From: Alteromonadaceae bacterium
GTDB taxonomy: Bacteria; Pseudomonadota; Gammaproteobacteria; Enterobacterales; Alteromonadaceae
Length of the DNA stretch: 64,000 nt
Assembly (NCBI GenBank): GCA_013373625.1
Contig: JABXHM010000062.1
Coordinates: forward strand, 1 to 64,000
Direction: 5' to 3'
Shown: positions 19,054 through 27,725 of the stretch, in pieces
Numbering within the stretch: position 1 is the first letter of the stretch
How the letters are laid out: each line of letters opens with the position of its first letter
Translations under genes and position numbers: made by a program
Notes under the pieces: generated by a model
Seen by the model: only the letters and a program-made list of their open reading frames with translations
What the model was told of the DNA's origin: nothing
Databases searched by the model: none

Positions 19054-20649
19054 ATGTTGTATCGCCTTTTGCCAAGGATTTGCCTGCTGGTTCTGAGTTT
19101 AACAGTCATGGCTTGTACTGATGCCCAACCGCCAAATCAAGTGACGGTGACCGGCGGTACTATTGAGGGCTCGATAACTCCGCAGCTTTCAGTATTTAAG
19201 GGGATCCCATTTGCCGCGCCGCCAGTGGGAGCGCTGCGCTGGCGTCCACCGCAACCGGTACAACCTTGGCAAGGCGTAAAGCAAACCACGGATTATGGTA
19301 ACGACTGTATGCAGTTGCCTTTCCCCAGCGACGCAGCGCCATTGGGTAAAACCCCCGCCGAAGACTGCCTCTATGCAAATGTTTGGGCACCCAAGGACGC
19401 CGACGGTAGTACGCCGGTATTGGTCTGGTTTTACGGTGGAGGGTTCGTTAATGGTGGTTCATCACCCAACGTTTATGATGGCAGTGAGTTTGCGCACAAC
19501 GGTGTAATTTTTGTGAGTTTCAATTATCGATTGGGACGCTTTGGCTTTTTTGCGCACCCGGCACTCACCGCCGAAGCAAAGGCGAAAAAAGAAATGGTAG
19601 GTAACTATGCCTACATGGACCAAATTGCCGCACTTGAATGGGTAAATAATAATATCGCTGCTTTTGGTGGTGACCCCGACAATGTAACTATTATGGGTGA
19701 GTCTGCCGGTGGCGGTTCTGTACTGGCTATGATGCAGGCGGAGCAGGCACGAGGGTTGTTTGACCGCGCCATTATTATGTCTGGCGGTGGCCGTTCACTA
19801 TTTGGAGACCGTACGGTAACACAGGCCACCGAAGCGTCATTATCGGGTGAACAATACGGCCTGAACTATGCTGAAAAACACGGCATTACCGGCACCGATG
19901 AAAATGCACTGGCAGCCCTGCGTGAACTGGATGCCGAAACTGTAGTAGACGGGCTTAACCTGGCTGCGATGTTTAATCCTGCACCAACCGGTAAGCCTAC
20001 CTGGTCAGGCGCTCCCTTTAGGGACGGTGAGATGATCACCGAGACGATTGGCGATGCACTTAAACAGCGTAACATAGCCAATGTAGATGTTATGGTGGGT
20101 GCCACCAGTCAGGATATTGGTGGTAATGCCTTTCAGAATAAAGACGAATTGTTTGCATCGTTTGGCGAGTATGCCGATCAGGCCCGCGCGGCATATGACC
20201 CTGACGGCAAGGCACCATTGCAGATGGTCGGCTATGCAGCAGGCCAGGACCGCACCATGCAGGAGCCAGCCCGTTATATTGCAGAGCAACTCACCGCAAT
20301 GGGCCAGCAAGCCTACTATTACCGGTTTGGTACGGTAGCCCAGAGCAACGACAGTCCGGGCGCACCCCATGCTTCGGATATTCCGTTCTTCTTTGATACG
20401 GTGGCCGAAAAATATGGCAATGCGCTCACCGAGCAGGATCAGACGGCAGCGACAACCATACATCAGTACATTGTCAGTTTCGCTAAAAATGGCAAACCTG
20501 TCAGTGATGGTGCTGCGCAGTGGCTGGCCTTTGAGCCTGAAAAATCTAACATGCTGAATATGACCCACGACGGTGAAATGCAGCACGGTACAGATCCCTG
20601 GAAAGCTCGGCTGGATGCGGTGAAAGCCGCCGTTGATAGCAACAATTAA
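19054..20649 (+). CDS. Lipoprotein carboxylesterase, type B
   Basis: A lipoprotein signal peptide ends in TVMAC with the lipidated cysteine at residue 21. The body is a carboxylesterase type B (cholinesterase-like) fold: the FKGIPFAAPPVGALRW start, oxyanion-hole YGGGFVNGG, and nucleophile elbow GESAGG (Ser 217); acid and base residues lie in the C-terminal half (HASDIPFFF). It probably hydrolyses carboxylic esters at the periplasmic or outer-membrane surface. AAGGA precedes the ATG. At 531 residues it is full length. The natural substrate is unknown. Confidence 0.92.
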   Translation: MLYRLLPRICLLVLSLTVMACTDAQPPNQVTVTGGTIEGSITPQLSVFKGIPFAAPPVGALRWRPPQPVQPWQGVKQTTDYGNDCMQLPFPSDAAPLGKTPAEDCLYANVWAPKDADGSTPVLVWFYGGGFVNGGSSPNVYDGSEFAHNGVIFVSFNYRLGRFGFFAHPALTAEAKAKKEMVGNYAYMDQIAALEWVNNNIAAFGGDPDNVTIMGESAGGGSVLAMMQAEQARGLFDRAIIMSGGGRSLFGDRTVTQATEASLSGEQYGLNYAEKHGITGTDENALAALRELDAETVVDGLNLAAMFNPAPTGKPTWSGAPFRDGEMITETIGDALKQRNIANVDVMVGATSQDIGGNAFQNKDELFASFGEYADQARAAYDPDGKAPLQMVGYAAGQDRTMQEPARYIAEQLTAMGQQAYYYRFGTVAQSNDSPGAPHASDIPFFFDTVAEKYGNALTEQDQTAATTIHQYIVSFAKNGKPVSDGAAQWLAFEPEKSNMLNMTHDGEMQHGTDPWKARLDAVKAAVDSNN

Positions 20650-20716
20650 ATCCTATAAAGCGTATTAACCACGCTTCGCCTGACCTATAATACGCCGATT
20701 AGTTGAGGGTGATTAT

Positions 20717-21913
20717 TTGGATAAGTCCAGCGTGAATAAGTTTGATGTGATTGTAATTGGCGCAGGGGCCGCCGGGTTATTCTGCGCCGCGGAAGCGGGT
20801 AAACGCGGACGCAAAGTCGCAGTGCTGGATCACGCTAAAAAGATTGGTCGCAAAATTCTGATGTCTGGCGGCGGGCGCTGTAACTTTACTAACATGTATG
20901 CCAGCCACGAGAACTTCCTCTGTACTAACCCTCATTTTTGTAAATCGGCGTTAAGTCGTTATACCCAATGGGACTTTATTTCTCTTGTCGCTGAATACGG
21001 TATTGCTTACCACGAAAAAACGCTGGGTCAGCTGTTTTGTGACGACTCGGCGAAAGACATTGTCGATCTGTTGGTCAGTGAATGTAGCAAACATGGTGTA
21101 ACCATTACCACTCGCTGCGACATTCAAACAGTAGATAAAACCGCAGACGGTTTTACCTTAATCACCTCAATGGGGGATTACACCTGTGAATCGCTGGTAA
21201 TTGCCACCGGTGGGTTAAGTCTGCCAAAGCTTGGCGCCACGCCGTTTGGCTATCAAGTTGCCGAGCAGTTCGGACTCAAAGTACTACCTACCCGTGCAGG
21301 GTTGGTGCCCTTTACCCTGCACGAAAAAGACAAAACGATTCTGGCAGAACTCAGTGGTGTAGCCATAGATACCTATGCCAGTTGCCACGGCACCACGTTT
21401 CGGGAAAACACGCTTTTTACCCATCGCGGTTTAAGCGGGCCAGCAATGTTGCAGATCTCTAATTACTGGCAACCGGGCGACACCTTACATATTAATGCCG
21501 CGCCAACCTTTGATGTTGCAGAGAGTTTAGCCGATGCACAATTGAAGAATCCTGATTCTTTAATAACAACCTGGCTCACCAAGCACTTTCCAAAACGCGT
21601 AGCAGCGACATTCTGTGAGCTGAATAATTGGGAAAATAAGCCGGTAAAACAGATAAATAGTAAGCAAGCTGACCGCATAGCCGACTTTTTTGCAGACTGG
21701 AAAATTCAGCCCAACGGCACTGAAGGCTATCGCACCGCCGAAGTTACCCTGGGCGGCGTCGATACAGATGAACTTTCCTCAAAAACCATGATGAGTAAGA
21801 AAGTAGAACAATTGTTCTTTATTGGTGAAGTGGTTGATGTAACAGGTTGGCTGGGCGGCTATAATTTCCAATGGGCCTGGAGCAGCGGCTGGGCAGCAGC
21901 GCAATATGCGTGA
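20717..21913 (+). CDS. HI0933/YhiN-family FAD-dependent oxidoreductase
   Basis: An N-terminal dinucleotide-binding motif (VIVIGAGAAGLFCAAEAG) is followed by KKIGRKILMSGGGRCNFTN, then IATGGLSLPKLGATPFGYQ, GLSGPAMLQISNYW and a C-terminal GEVVDVTGWLGGYNFQWAWSSGWAAA. These are the conserved blocks of the HI0933 (BaiN/YhiN) flavoprotein family, whose reaction is not established in most bacteria. The best start is TTG 20717, with GAGGG 8 bases upstream; GTG 20732 is an alternative. At 398 residues it is full length. It is the last gene before the AT-rich accessory stretch. Confidence 0.92.
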   Translation: MDKSSVNKFDVIVIGAGAAGLFCAAEAGKRGRKVAVLDHAKKIGRKILMSGGGRCNFTNMYASHENFLCTNPHFCKSALSRYTQWDFISLVAEYGIAYHEKTLGQLFCDDSAKDIVDLLVSECSKHGVTITTRCDIQTVDKTADGFTLITSMGDYTCESLVIATGGLSLPKLGATPFGYQVAEQFGLKVLPTRAGLVPFTLHEKDKTILAELSGVAIDTYASCHGTTFRENTLFTHRGLSGPAMLQISNYWQPGDTLHINAAPTFDVAESLADAQLKNPDSLITTWLTKHFPKRVAATFCELNNWENKPVKQINSKQADRIADFFADWKIQPNGTEGYRTAEVTLGGVDTDELSSKTMMSKKVEQLFFIGEVVDVTGWLGGYNFQWAWSSGWAAAQYA

Positions 21914-22017
21914 TGTTGTGCAGTGACAATAAAGTTCACGAGTATCAGGCCGAGTGACAACTATTCAGCATAATAAATTAGAGGCCGTCTGACAGTTTCT
22001 TCACTTTCACGGACGAT

Positions 22018-22380
22018 TTAACAACTACCTGAACTTGTCGTCCTGATTGTCAGCCTGCGTTGCATTCCTGGGTTATTGAACAGCCATACAAAACCAACAA
22101 TGTCCGCCCTAGCTTCAAATGATGTTCGGTATTGATAATATTTCGTGCGATTATACTTCAGCTCCCCGAGAGTGTAACCAGCGAAATTTCCAACTACACT
22201 CACGCCAATGTTTAAAGCCTTCTGCTTCGTCAACCGTTGATAGACTTTATTATTGAATTTGGTATCGTTGCCAGAATGAAGGGCCACGTAGCGCATCATT
22301 TTGCGCTGATGGCTGATGTTACTGTTATTTCAACAACACGAACAACCTTATGGCCAGTGTCCATCGATCTGCCAAAAAAT
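22018..22380 (-). mobile_element. Degenerate IS3-family transposase (orfB) remnant
   Basis: The 93-residue frame at 22018-22299 reads like the C-terminus of an IS3-family DDE transposase: VALHSGNDTKFNNKVYQRL replaces the usual HSD.G.QY.S..Y..L, then VGNFAGYTLGELKYNRT stands for the GNCYDNA...ESF...LK region, followed by YRTSFEARADIVGF. Upstream in a different frame, RSMDTGHKVVRVVEI resembles the preceding VGWSM strand, so at least one frameshift separates them. The catalytic Asp and Glu context is eroded, so the element is dead. No intact terminal inverted repeats were found. Confidence 0.7.
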
Positions 22381-22702
22381 GTTTCTGTTTAATCAATCGA
22401 ACATGACACATTCAGAACTGTCTTTCTAGTACCCTGGCGAATAGAATAGCGTTGCGGCGACTTTATATCGCCAGGAACTTAACGATAGATCTTTGGTGAA
22501 GTACGTTGCCACGTTTCGCTGTTATAAATCGGTTCCATTTTGAATTGGTGGCTTCCGTTTCAGTTTCGCGATTCAACGACAATGCGCATCAGGTTGTTAG
22601 TAAAGCAAAAATATTTAGCGCTTGAACGCTAAGGGGAGCCCATAATCGAAGGCATCTTCATGGCGGCTTGCCGTCTCTGGTGGGCTCAAAAAAATGCCAA
22701 TG
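22381..22702. other. Non-coding gap after the IS3 remnant
   Basis: No gene is recognised. Two inverted repeats are visible: TTAGCG-CTTGAA-CGCTAA at 22615-22632, and GAGCCCA (22636-22642) paired with TGGGCTC (22681-22687), the latter enclosing CGGCTTGCCG. On the minus strand these lie just downstream of the AhpD-like gene and may form its transcript end. They may equally be relics of the mobile element. Confidence 0.4.
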
Positions 22703-23134
22703 CTAATGACGCATGCCTATTGCGAGACGATTGAAGGCGCTCATTAAAGCAATAGCGAAACAGAGGTCACTGATTTCTACATCGCTAAAATAAGTACTTA
22801 AAGGGGCGAAAAATTTATCTTCTGCATAACTGCTATCTACATGAACTAAAGATTCAGTCCAAGCCAATGCAGCCCGTTCCCTTGCATCATAAATATCTAT
22901 AACACGCCACCCAGCCAAACTATCAAGTTTATTATCTGGCACACCTGCATTCCGTAATGAACTCGCGTGCATATTTAAACAAAAAGCGCACCCATTAATT
23001 TGTGATATTCTGAGCCAAACAAGCTCTATCAACTCTTGTCCCAAGGGACTTTCATCTAATGCTTTTTTTGTTGACATAAAGCCATGATACGCGTCAGGAG
23101 AAAGCTCCCAATAAGGCAAACGAAGCATACTCAT
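22703..23134 (-). CDS. AhpD-like carboxymuconolactone decarboxylase-family protein
   Basis: This 143-residue alpha-helical protein contains CAFCLNMH (C49, C52, H56), the redox CxxC...H signature of AhpD-like proteins in the carboxymuconolactone decarboxylase family. ELIELVWLRISQINGC precedes it, as in the family. Such proteins act as alkylhydroperoxidases or thiol-disulfide partners. It is the last gene of a minus-strand redox group (NDH-2-like, azoreductase-like, AhpD-like), although 134 bases separate it from the azoreductase-like gene, enough for a separate promoter. Confidence 0.9.
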   Translation of the reverse strand: MSMLRLPYWELSPDAYHGFMSTKKALDESPLGQELIELVWLRISQINGCAFCLNMHASSLRNAGVPDNKLDSLAGWRVIDIYDARERAALAWTESLVHVDSSYAEDKFFAPLSTYFSDVEISDLCFAIALMSAFNRLAIGMRH

Positions 23135-23268
23135 ATAAAACTCCTTAAATTATTAAAATGATGGGGTAGTATCGAAGGAAACTTCTTCGATTTAAAACCG
23201 GCGCAAAAATTCAAACAAACGTTTGTAACCGATAATCTTTAAAATTTTCCTAGCACATACACTGATCG

Positions 23269-23886
23269 TTATTTGCAGGTGGCAGCTTCAACATCCATGC
23301 TCAAAACCAATTGTTCTCGCTGCATATCTAGTTCAACGGAATCCAGAAATGCAGTTCCTTGCAGTGGAAGAAAATGAACGTTTCTGATACCCATGCAATT
23401 AAAAGCGACCTTCATATAACTCGTCATAAAGTCTGGTTGCTTAGCATCTTTACCAAGAAAAATCCCCCCTGAAGCTATTCCAATATAAACTGGAAGATCC
23501 TTAAGTAAGCCTACCTTTTCACCAGAATCAGTAACTCCGATTGTGCGTCCCATTCGCAGAATTTGGTCAAACCAGGCTTTAAGAACGGAAGGAACCGTAA
23601 AATTGTTTACTGGAGTACCAAGGACAATAATGTCGGCATCTTCTAACTCGTGAATTAGCTGTTCTGACAGCGAGAAAGTTTTCTCCGGGGAAGTAATTGA
23701 TGACTGTGACGAACACAACGCGACGGCGTAATCAGCATCGAGATGTGGTATAGGATACTGACCTAAATCGCGACGTAAAATTCTGGCGTTGGGATACTTC
23801 GAAAGAAGCCGGTCCATCATTGCGATCGACAGCTTCCTGCTTTGTGATGCCTTTCTGGGGCTACAATCAATATGGAGTATTTTCAC
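23269..23886 (-). CDS. FMN-dependent NADH-azoreductase-like flavoprotein
   Basis: It has a flavodoxin-like fold: ILHIDCSPRKASQSRKLS at the FMN phosphate loop, ADIIVLGTPVNNFTVPSVLKAWFDQILRMGRTI, then TDSGEKVGLL and a strand ending IASGGIFLG, matching the AzoR family (quinone/azo reductase). I choose GTG 23886 (205 residues) because AGGAGAG lies 7 bases upstream and the residues before it are not conserved; the open frame extends to 23922 and would overlap the upstream gene. It follows the NDH-2-like gene by 25 bases, implying an operon that handles quinones or electrophiles. Confidence 0.88.
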   Translation of the reverse strand: MKILHIDCSPRKASQSRKLSIAMMDRLLSKYPNARILRRDLGQYPIPHLDADYAVALCSSQSSITSPEKTFSLSEQLIHELEDADIIVLGTPVNNFTVPSVLKAWFDQILRMGRTIGVTDSGEKVGLLKDLPVYIGIASGGIFLGKDAKQPDFMTSYMKVAFNCMGIRNVHFLPLQGTAFLDSVELDMQREQLVLSMDVEAATCK

Positions 23887-23911
23887 GAAGGTGCTCTCCT
23901 GCAATTTGAAC

Positions 23912-25123
23912 TCAAGCGACAACGATTCGACGCGGATCTGCTAAAAGAAAAATATCTTCACGACTACCGCTAGGTGGGTAAATCCAGTCGGTATTTATAC
24001 TTGTCTTGAGTTCTTTGGCTTCAGCTCCTGATAGTTTAACTTTTCGGTCCCAACCTTCTGTATAGACAGCTCCCCAAGGACCGAGATCAAGGCAAGTTAC
24101 GTATTTTGGTTGGCTGTACGGAATTAATTCGCTACCCACTAATTCTGCCGCTACATTATGGCCAGCCGAACGGCCGAGGTTCATAGCGTGTTGACATGAC
24201 ATCATGGCATAATTCCCTTCGTCGTCCGTCGCTGCGTAAGCGCAATCTCCTGTAGCGTATACCGTATCTAAGCCCATAACCTTTAAATTTCGATCTACAT
24301 ATAGCCTGCCAAAATGGTCACGCTTGGCTGGAATTTTGGAGGTCAACTCGCTAGCACGAGCGCCCCCCGTCCAAATGACAGTATTAGTGTGTATGTACTC
24401 GCCATTTTCTAATTTAACGCCATCATCATCAATCGAGACAACGCCAGACCCAAGTTTCCAAGTCACCCCAAGCTCTTTAAGTGCCTGAGTGATCACTGGC
24501 CTGGGACCTTCCCCCAAATCAGGTCCAATATTCTCGTTTCGCTCTATCAATATTACGTTTACGTCTGCGTCTTCTCCGAGCGCTTTGCGGAAACGAGCAG
24601 GCATCTCGGCTGCCGTTTCTATACCGGTGAAGCCCGCGCCTGCGATCACCACTGTATTGCGCGCCGATGTTTCGGTACGACTGCTCAAGCTTTTTATATG
24701 TGAATCAAGTGCTGCAGCTTCATCAATCTGATCAACATTAAAAGCATATTCTTTCAGGCCACTAATTGGGGGGAGATTAAGGCGGCTGCCAGCGGCAAGA
24801 ATGAGTCGATCGTATGTAATATCCCTGCTGGGGTTTTTAGATACTGCGTCAGTAACTTTTACAGTTTGATTTTTAACATCAATATCTGCGACTAGACCCT
24901 CTATGAAACTCACTCCGGTTTTTTGGAAAATGCGCTCAAGAGGTGCAGTCATTTTCTGCGGGTTGTGTTCGTAAAGTCTGGGGCGAATATGCAACTCTGG
25001 TTTAGGTGCAATTAGCGCAATTTCGATGTTTTTATGTCCAACTTGATGAATTAAACGCGCTGCTGAGAGAGAGCTCCACAAGCCGGCAAAACCTGCTCCG
25101 ATCACTAAGATTCGCTTTTTCAT
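23912..25123 (-). CDS. NDH-2-like FAD-dependent NADH:quinone oxidoreductase
   Basis: A first dinucleotide fold (KRILVIGAGFAGLWSSLSAARL), a second (TVVIAGAGFTGIETAAEMP) and the FAD-binding VYATGDCAYA near residue 320 place this 403-residue protein among type II NADH dehydrogenase-like flavoproteins. It lacks a clear C-terminal membrane-anchoring helix. It probably oxidises NAD(P)H with a quinone. ATG 25123 has AGGAG 8 bases upstream; the open frame continues upstream to 25279 but without family resemblance. First gene of the redox operon and divergent from an Rrf2-type regulator. Confidence 0.88.
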   Translation of the reverse strand: MKKRILVIGAGFAGLWSSLSAARLIHQVGHKNIEIALIAPKPELHIRPRLYEHNPQKMTAPLERIFQKTGVSFIEGLVADIDVKNQTVKVTDAVSKNPSRDITYDRLILAAGSRLNLPPISGLKEYAFNVDQIDEAAALDSHIKSLSSRTETSARNTVVIAGAGFTGIETAAEMPARFRKALGEDADVNVILIERNENIGPDLGEGPRPVITQALKELGVTWKLGSGVVSIDDDGVKLENGEYIHTNTVIWTGGARASELTSKIPAKRDHFGRLYVDRNLKVMGLDTVYATGDCAYAATDDEGNYAMMSCQHAMNLGRSAGHNVAAELVGSELIPYSQPKYVTCLDLGPWGAVYTEGWDRKVKLSGAEAKELKTSINTDWIYPPSGSREDIFLLADPRRIVVA

Positions 25124-25371
25124 TCGTCTTACTCCTACATAAGTTTTATTCGACGATAGTAAAGGGCTTGCTTTTACACGCCCTGGCTGACTATTGGAAA
25201 ACTTTGCTTCCAAATTTATAATGGCGACTATATTGGTCGGAGTTATAAAAAGCAACATGTTTCTTTCGCCTTTCATCATTTAAGAAATAATAAATTTCAA
25301 TTTCAAAGTTAAAGTATATTTATAAGTCACTGTTATTATTTGTTTTTATTTTTATTTCATTAAGTGGGTTC

Positions 25372-25400
25372 TTGTAAGTTATAAAGCAGAGCTGTATAGT
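25372..25400 (+). promoter_or_regulatory. Sigma-70 promoter of the Rrf2-family gene
   Basis: TTGTAA (25372-25377) and TATAGT (25395-25400) are separated by 17 bases and point to the Rrf2 gene starting at 25435. The predicted transcription start falls inside the adjacent inverted repeat. Confidence 0.6.
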
Positions 25401-25404
25401 CTGT

Positions 25405-25420
25405 GTTATAAATCAATAAC
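25405..25420 (+). promoter_or_regulatory. Candidate Rrf2 operator
   Basis: GTTAT and ATAAC flank a 6-base spacer, immediately after the -10 element. The left half GTTATAAA also occurs at 25378-25385 between the -35 and -10 boxes. Position suggests autoregulation by the Rrf2 protein; no experimentally known site is being matched. Confidence 0.4.
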
Positions 25421-25434
25421 GCTTAATATTAAAC

Positions 25435-25995
25435 ATGGCATATATTGGAACTGGCGTAGAATACGCGTTGCACTGCCTTCTTTGGCTTGTAAATACTGAT
25501 GATAAAAGGCCAAGCAGTAGAGATCTTGCGGAAATTCAAGGCGTTCCTACTGCATTCGTAGCTAAGATTTTTTCGAAGTTAGAAAGAGCTGGTATCGTGG
25601 AGGCTAGTGGCGGAATTAGAGGCGGCTATAGCTTGGCTAAGGAGCCTGAAGAAATAAGTGTTTTAGAGGTTATTGATGCAGTCGAAGGACATAAACCAAT
25701 TTTTGATTGCAAAGAAATAAGAGGTCGTTGTGCACTTTTCGATAGCGACCCGCCTAAATGGTCAAGTAGAGGCGTTTGCGGTATTCATGCGGTAATGCTG
25801 AATGCAGAGAAGGCGATGCGCAATGAATTAGCGACAGTCACTCTTGCATCGTTGTCAGCCAGTGTATTTGGAAAAGGAATGCCTCAGAGTTTCGTGAACG
25901 ATGTGAAAATTTGGTTTTCCGAGCGACAGATGGCCCGTGAGGATGCGCGGATTTCAGGTATGAGGTCGCGTTCAAAATCAACAAAAGATATTTAA
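25435..25995 (+). CDS. Rrf2-family transcriptional regulator with three cysteines
   Basis: An N-terminal winged helix (VEYALHCLLWLV, SSRDLAEIQGVPTAFVAKIFSKLERAGIV, GIRGGYSLAKEPEEISVLEVIDAVEG) is typical of Rrf2 proteins. Cysteines 92, 99 and 115 occupy the loop where IscR/NsrR-type members bind an iron-sulfur cluster, but the loop is longer here (16 residues between the last two), so the cluster or redox switch may differ. At 186 residues it exceeds the usual 140-165 and has a basic tail. It is divergent from the NDH-2-like/azoreductase-like genes, which it probably controls in response to oxidants or electrophiles. No clear ribosome-binding site precedes the ATG. Confidence 0.88.
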   Translation: MAYIGTGVEYALHCLLWLVNTDDKRPSSRDLAEIQGVPTAFVAKIFSKLERAGIVEASGGIRGGYSLAKEPEEISVLEVIDAVEGHKPIFDCKEIRGRCALFDSDPPKWSSRGVCGIHAVMLNAEKAMRNELATVTLASLSASVFGKGMPQSFVNDVKIWFSERQMAREDARISGMRSRSKSTKDI

Positions 25996-26387
25996 AAAGT
26001 GAATAGCTATACGTTCTAAGAAAAGCTGTCATGGTCTAAGAATTTACTCGCTCATAAGCATGACTGCGATTTAAACGGTCGTTGAGGAAAAAATACAGGC
26101 TTTCATAGCACCCGTAGGGAGTATACTTAGCTAAATATAAAATAAGTCCGGCATATTATCTCTACACCTCCGTTTAGTTTTCTACCGTGAACGAAGCTCA
26201 AACCATCTACTCCTCAGTACAATAAAAAGCAACCAGTGTTGTTGTTAGACTCAATTATTCGTTACGCTTTTTTCCGTTAGAGAGCGCAGGCTTTGATTAT
26301 TGGAATTTTCCCCTTCCAGCTTAGATTTATGCTGATATAAATCTAAGCTGGCATATTGATATGGACGTTCAGAGCATAATCATTTTG
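25996..26387. other. AT-rich non-coding stretch
   Basis: Apart from the perfect hairpin at 26316-26351 (listed separately), I see no gene, promoter pair or RNA. Composition is more AT-rich than the flanking core genes. Confidence 0.5.
26316..26351. repeat. Perfect 15-bp inverted repeat
   Basis: CCAGCTTAGATTTAT (26316-26330) and its exact reverse complement (26337-26351) flank the 6-base loop GCTGAT. Neither side has a T run, so it does not look like a standard intrinsic terminator. It lies 36 bases downstream (minus strand) of a decayed gene. Possible identities: transcript 3' stabiliser, operator, or the end of a lost mobile element. Confidence 0.85.
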
Positions 26388-26695
26388 TTAGTCGTCCGAT
26401 TTAAAGAGATCTTCTAATGGCAGAAACTCTTGTACTATGCATCCACGATACGCAAGGTTCTCGCTATCTGATAAATGGTGATCAATTACCATAAATTGAC
26501 GTACACCGTTGTTAATATTATCCCCCATGAGAAGCGCTATTAAGGACTCGGGAAAGTATTTTTAATACGACGCAGGGATAGTCAGATCACCTGCACCAAC
26601 CTAGCTTTAACTTTTGCTATTGGGCAACGTATAATTCGGTGTCTGCCCTCAGACTTAATTAACACGGTCAGGATATCATTCAATTGACATAACAT
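26388..26695 (-). pseudogene. Decayed unidentified gene
   Basis: Two minus-strand frames look protein-like. 26582-26695 encodes 37 residues beginning MLCQLNDILTVLIKSEG. A second frame, open from about 26558 to the stop at 26388, has an ATG at 26528 giving 46 residues, and contains FMVIDHHLSDSENLAYRG and ends LPLEDLFKSDD. The frames are offset and interrupted by stops, as expected for one gene broken by frameshift. Codon use and composition look coding, but I do not recognise the family, and neither segment has a ribosome-binding site. It may be only a chance open frame. Confidence 0.3.
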
Positions 26696-26732
26696 GTCGC
26701 TTGGATATGTCTGACTCGCGTAAGGTGCCTAT

Positions 26733-27644
26733 TTACAAGAGAAGGCCAAGATTGCTAACTTGCTGTTGAAATTCAGCGGGATTATGACTACGGGCTATGA
26801 TTTTGCCATCTCTTACTATAATAAGAGTTGGGACGTGGCGGACATTAAAGCCAAGAAAGCTGTTGCCGTTGTCGTCAATAACAACGTCGGACGTGAAGCC
26901 ATATTTCTGTTTATACTTTTTCAGGGCAGCGTTATCTGTCCATAAATGGTTCACAACATGTCTTACCGTAATATTTTCACCAAAGTTGGCATTCGATATC
27001 CATTTTTGTCCAGCTTCGCACTGTTTCGCTGTCCCAGGGCGTGTGTCTGCCAGATACCAGTCACACCATGTTGCTGAAAAAAATAGCACCACTGTGCCGG
27101 TTTCGGGCACCGTAATATCAAGGTTATTATTTTTAATATGCAACGCTGGTAACGTGTCGCCGGTGCTGTTGGCCAAAATAGATAGCTTTTTATCTAATGC
27201 ATCGTCGGCAGTATGCCCTGTGTAAACAATGTCACCTGAAGTATTGACTAGCACACTATAGGGCGTACCTTGAAGCCCAAGTGCCCGCGCCAATTCACCC
27301 CTATTGTCGCGACTAACAGGCATGGTTAGACCAAAGCGATCGACTACGTTATCGATATCACGGTCATTCTCATTGAGGTCGATATTTACAGCTATAACGT
27401 TAATTTTGTCACCCAGTGTTTTTTGCACGTGTTCAAAATGTGGCATCTGCTCGATGCACGGCTTACACCACGTGGCCCAGAGCTTTATATACAGCGGCTT
27501 TTCGCCAATAAGCGGTGCGAGTGAGTGAACGTTGCCCTGCACGGGTATAAGAGATGCTGAAAACTGCGATGATTTGTCGGCAGCATAAATATAAGGGGCA
27601 AGAATTATAACGCTTGCAGCAAGTAACAATATTCTAAACTTCAC
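26733..27644 (-). CDS. Exported protein with two thioredoxin domains, second degenerate
   Basis: After a signal peptide (residues 1-21) comes a TlpA-like thioredoxin domain with WATWCKPC (C60, C63) and GTPYSVLV containing the cis-proline. A second thioredoxin-like domain begins near residue 165: VVLFFSATWCDWY has Cys194 but Tyr in place of the second cysteine, and HVPTLIIVRDG supplies its cis-proline; Cys209 lies 15 residues on. The first domain should catalyse periplasmic thiol-disulfide exchange; the second may bind or relay a single thiol. It is divergent from a MocR-type regulator 81 bases away. Confidence 0.85.
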   Translation of the reverse strand: MKFRILLLAASVIILAPYIYAADKSSQFSASLIPVQGNVHSLAPLIGEKPLYIKLWATWCKPCIEQMPHFEHVQKTLGDKINVIAVNIDLNENDRDIDNVVDRFGLTMPVSRDNRGELARALGLQGTPYSVLVNTSGDIVYTGHTADDALDKKLSILANSTGDTLPALHIKNNNLDITVPETGTVVLFFSATWCDWYLADTRPGTAKQCEAGQKWISNANFGENITVRHVVNHLWTDNAALKKYKQKYGFTSDVVIDDNGNSFLGFNVRHVPTLIIVRDGKIIARSHNPAEFQQQVSNLGLLL

Positions 27645-27687
27645 AATCTATCCTCCAATCTGCTATTCATCAATAAGTATTTACTGT

Positions 27688-27714
27688 ATTTTGGCTCTTT
27701 GAAAGTACCAAAAT
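27688..27714 (+). promoter_or_regulatory. Candidate MocR-type operator
   Basis: ATTTTGG (27688-27694) and CCAAAAT (27708-27714) form a 7-bp inverted repeat with a 13-base spacer. It ends 11 bases before the regulator's ATG in the divergent interval. MocR regulators often control the adjacent divergent gene, here the double-thioredoxin gene. Confidence 0.35.
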
Positions 27715-27725
27715 TATAGAATTTT

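Noticed and set aside
20005-20586. 193-residue minus-strand frame
   Set aside because: It is antisense to the carboxylesterase and has no recognisable domain.
22636-22687. Possible integron attC-like or mobile-element end
   Set aside because: The 7-bp outer arms with inner CGGCTTGCCG lack attC core sequences, and no integrase or matching opposite end is present.
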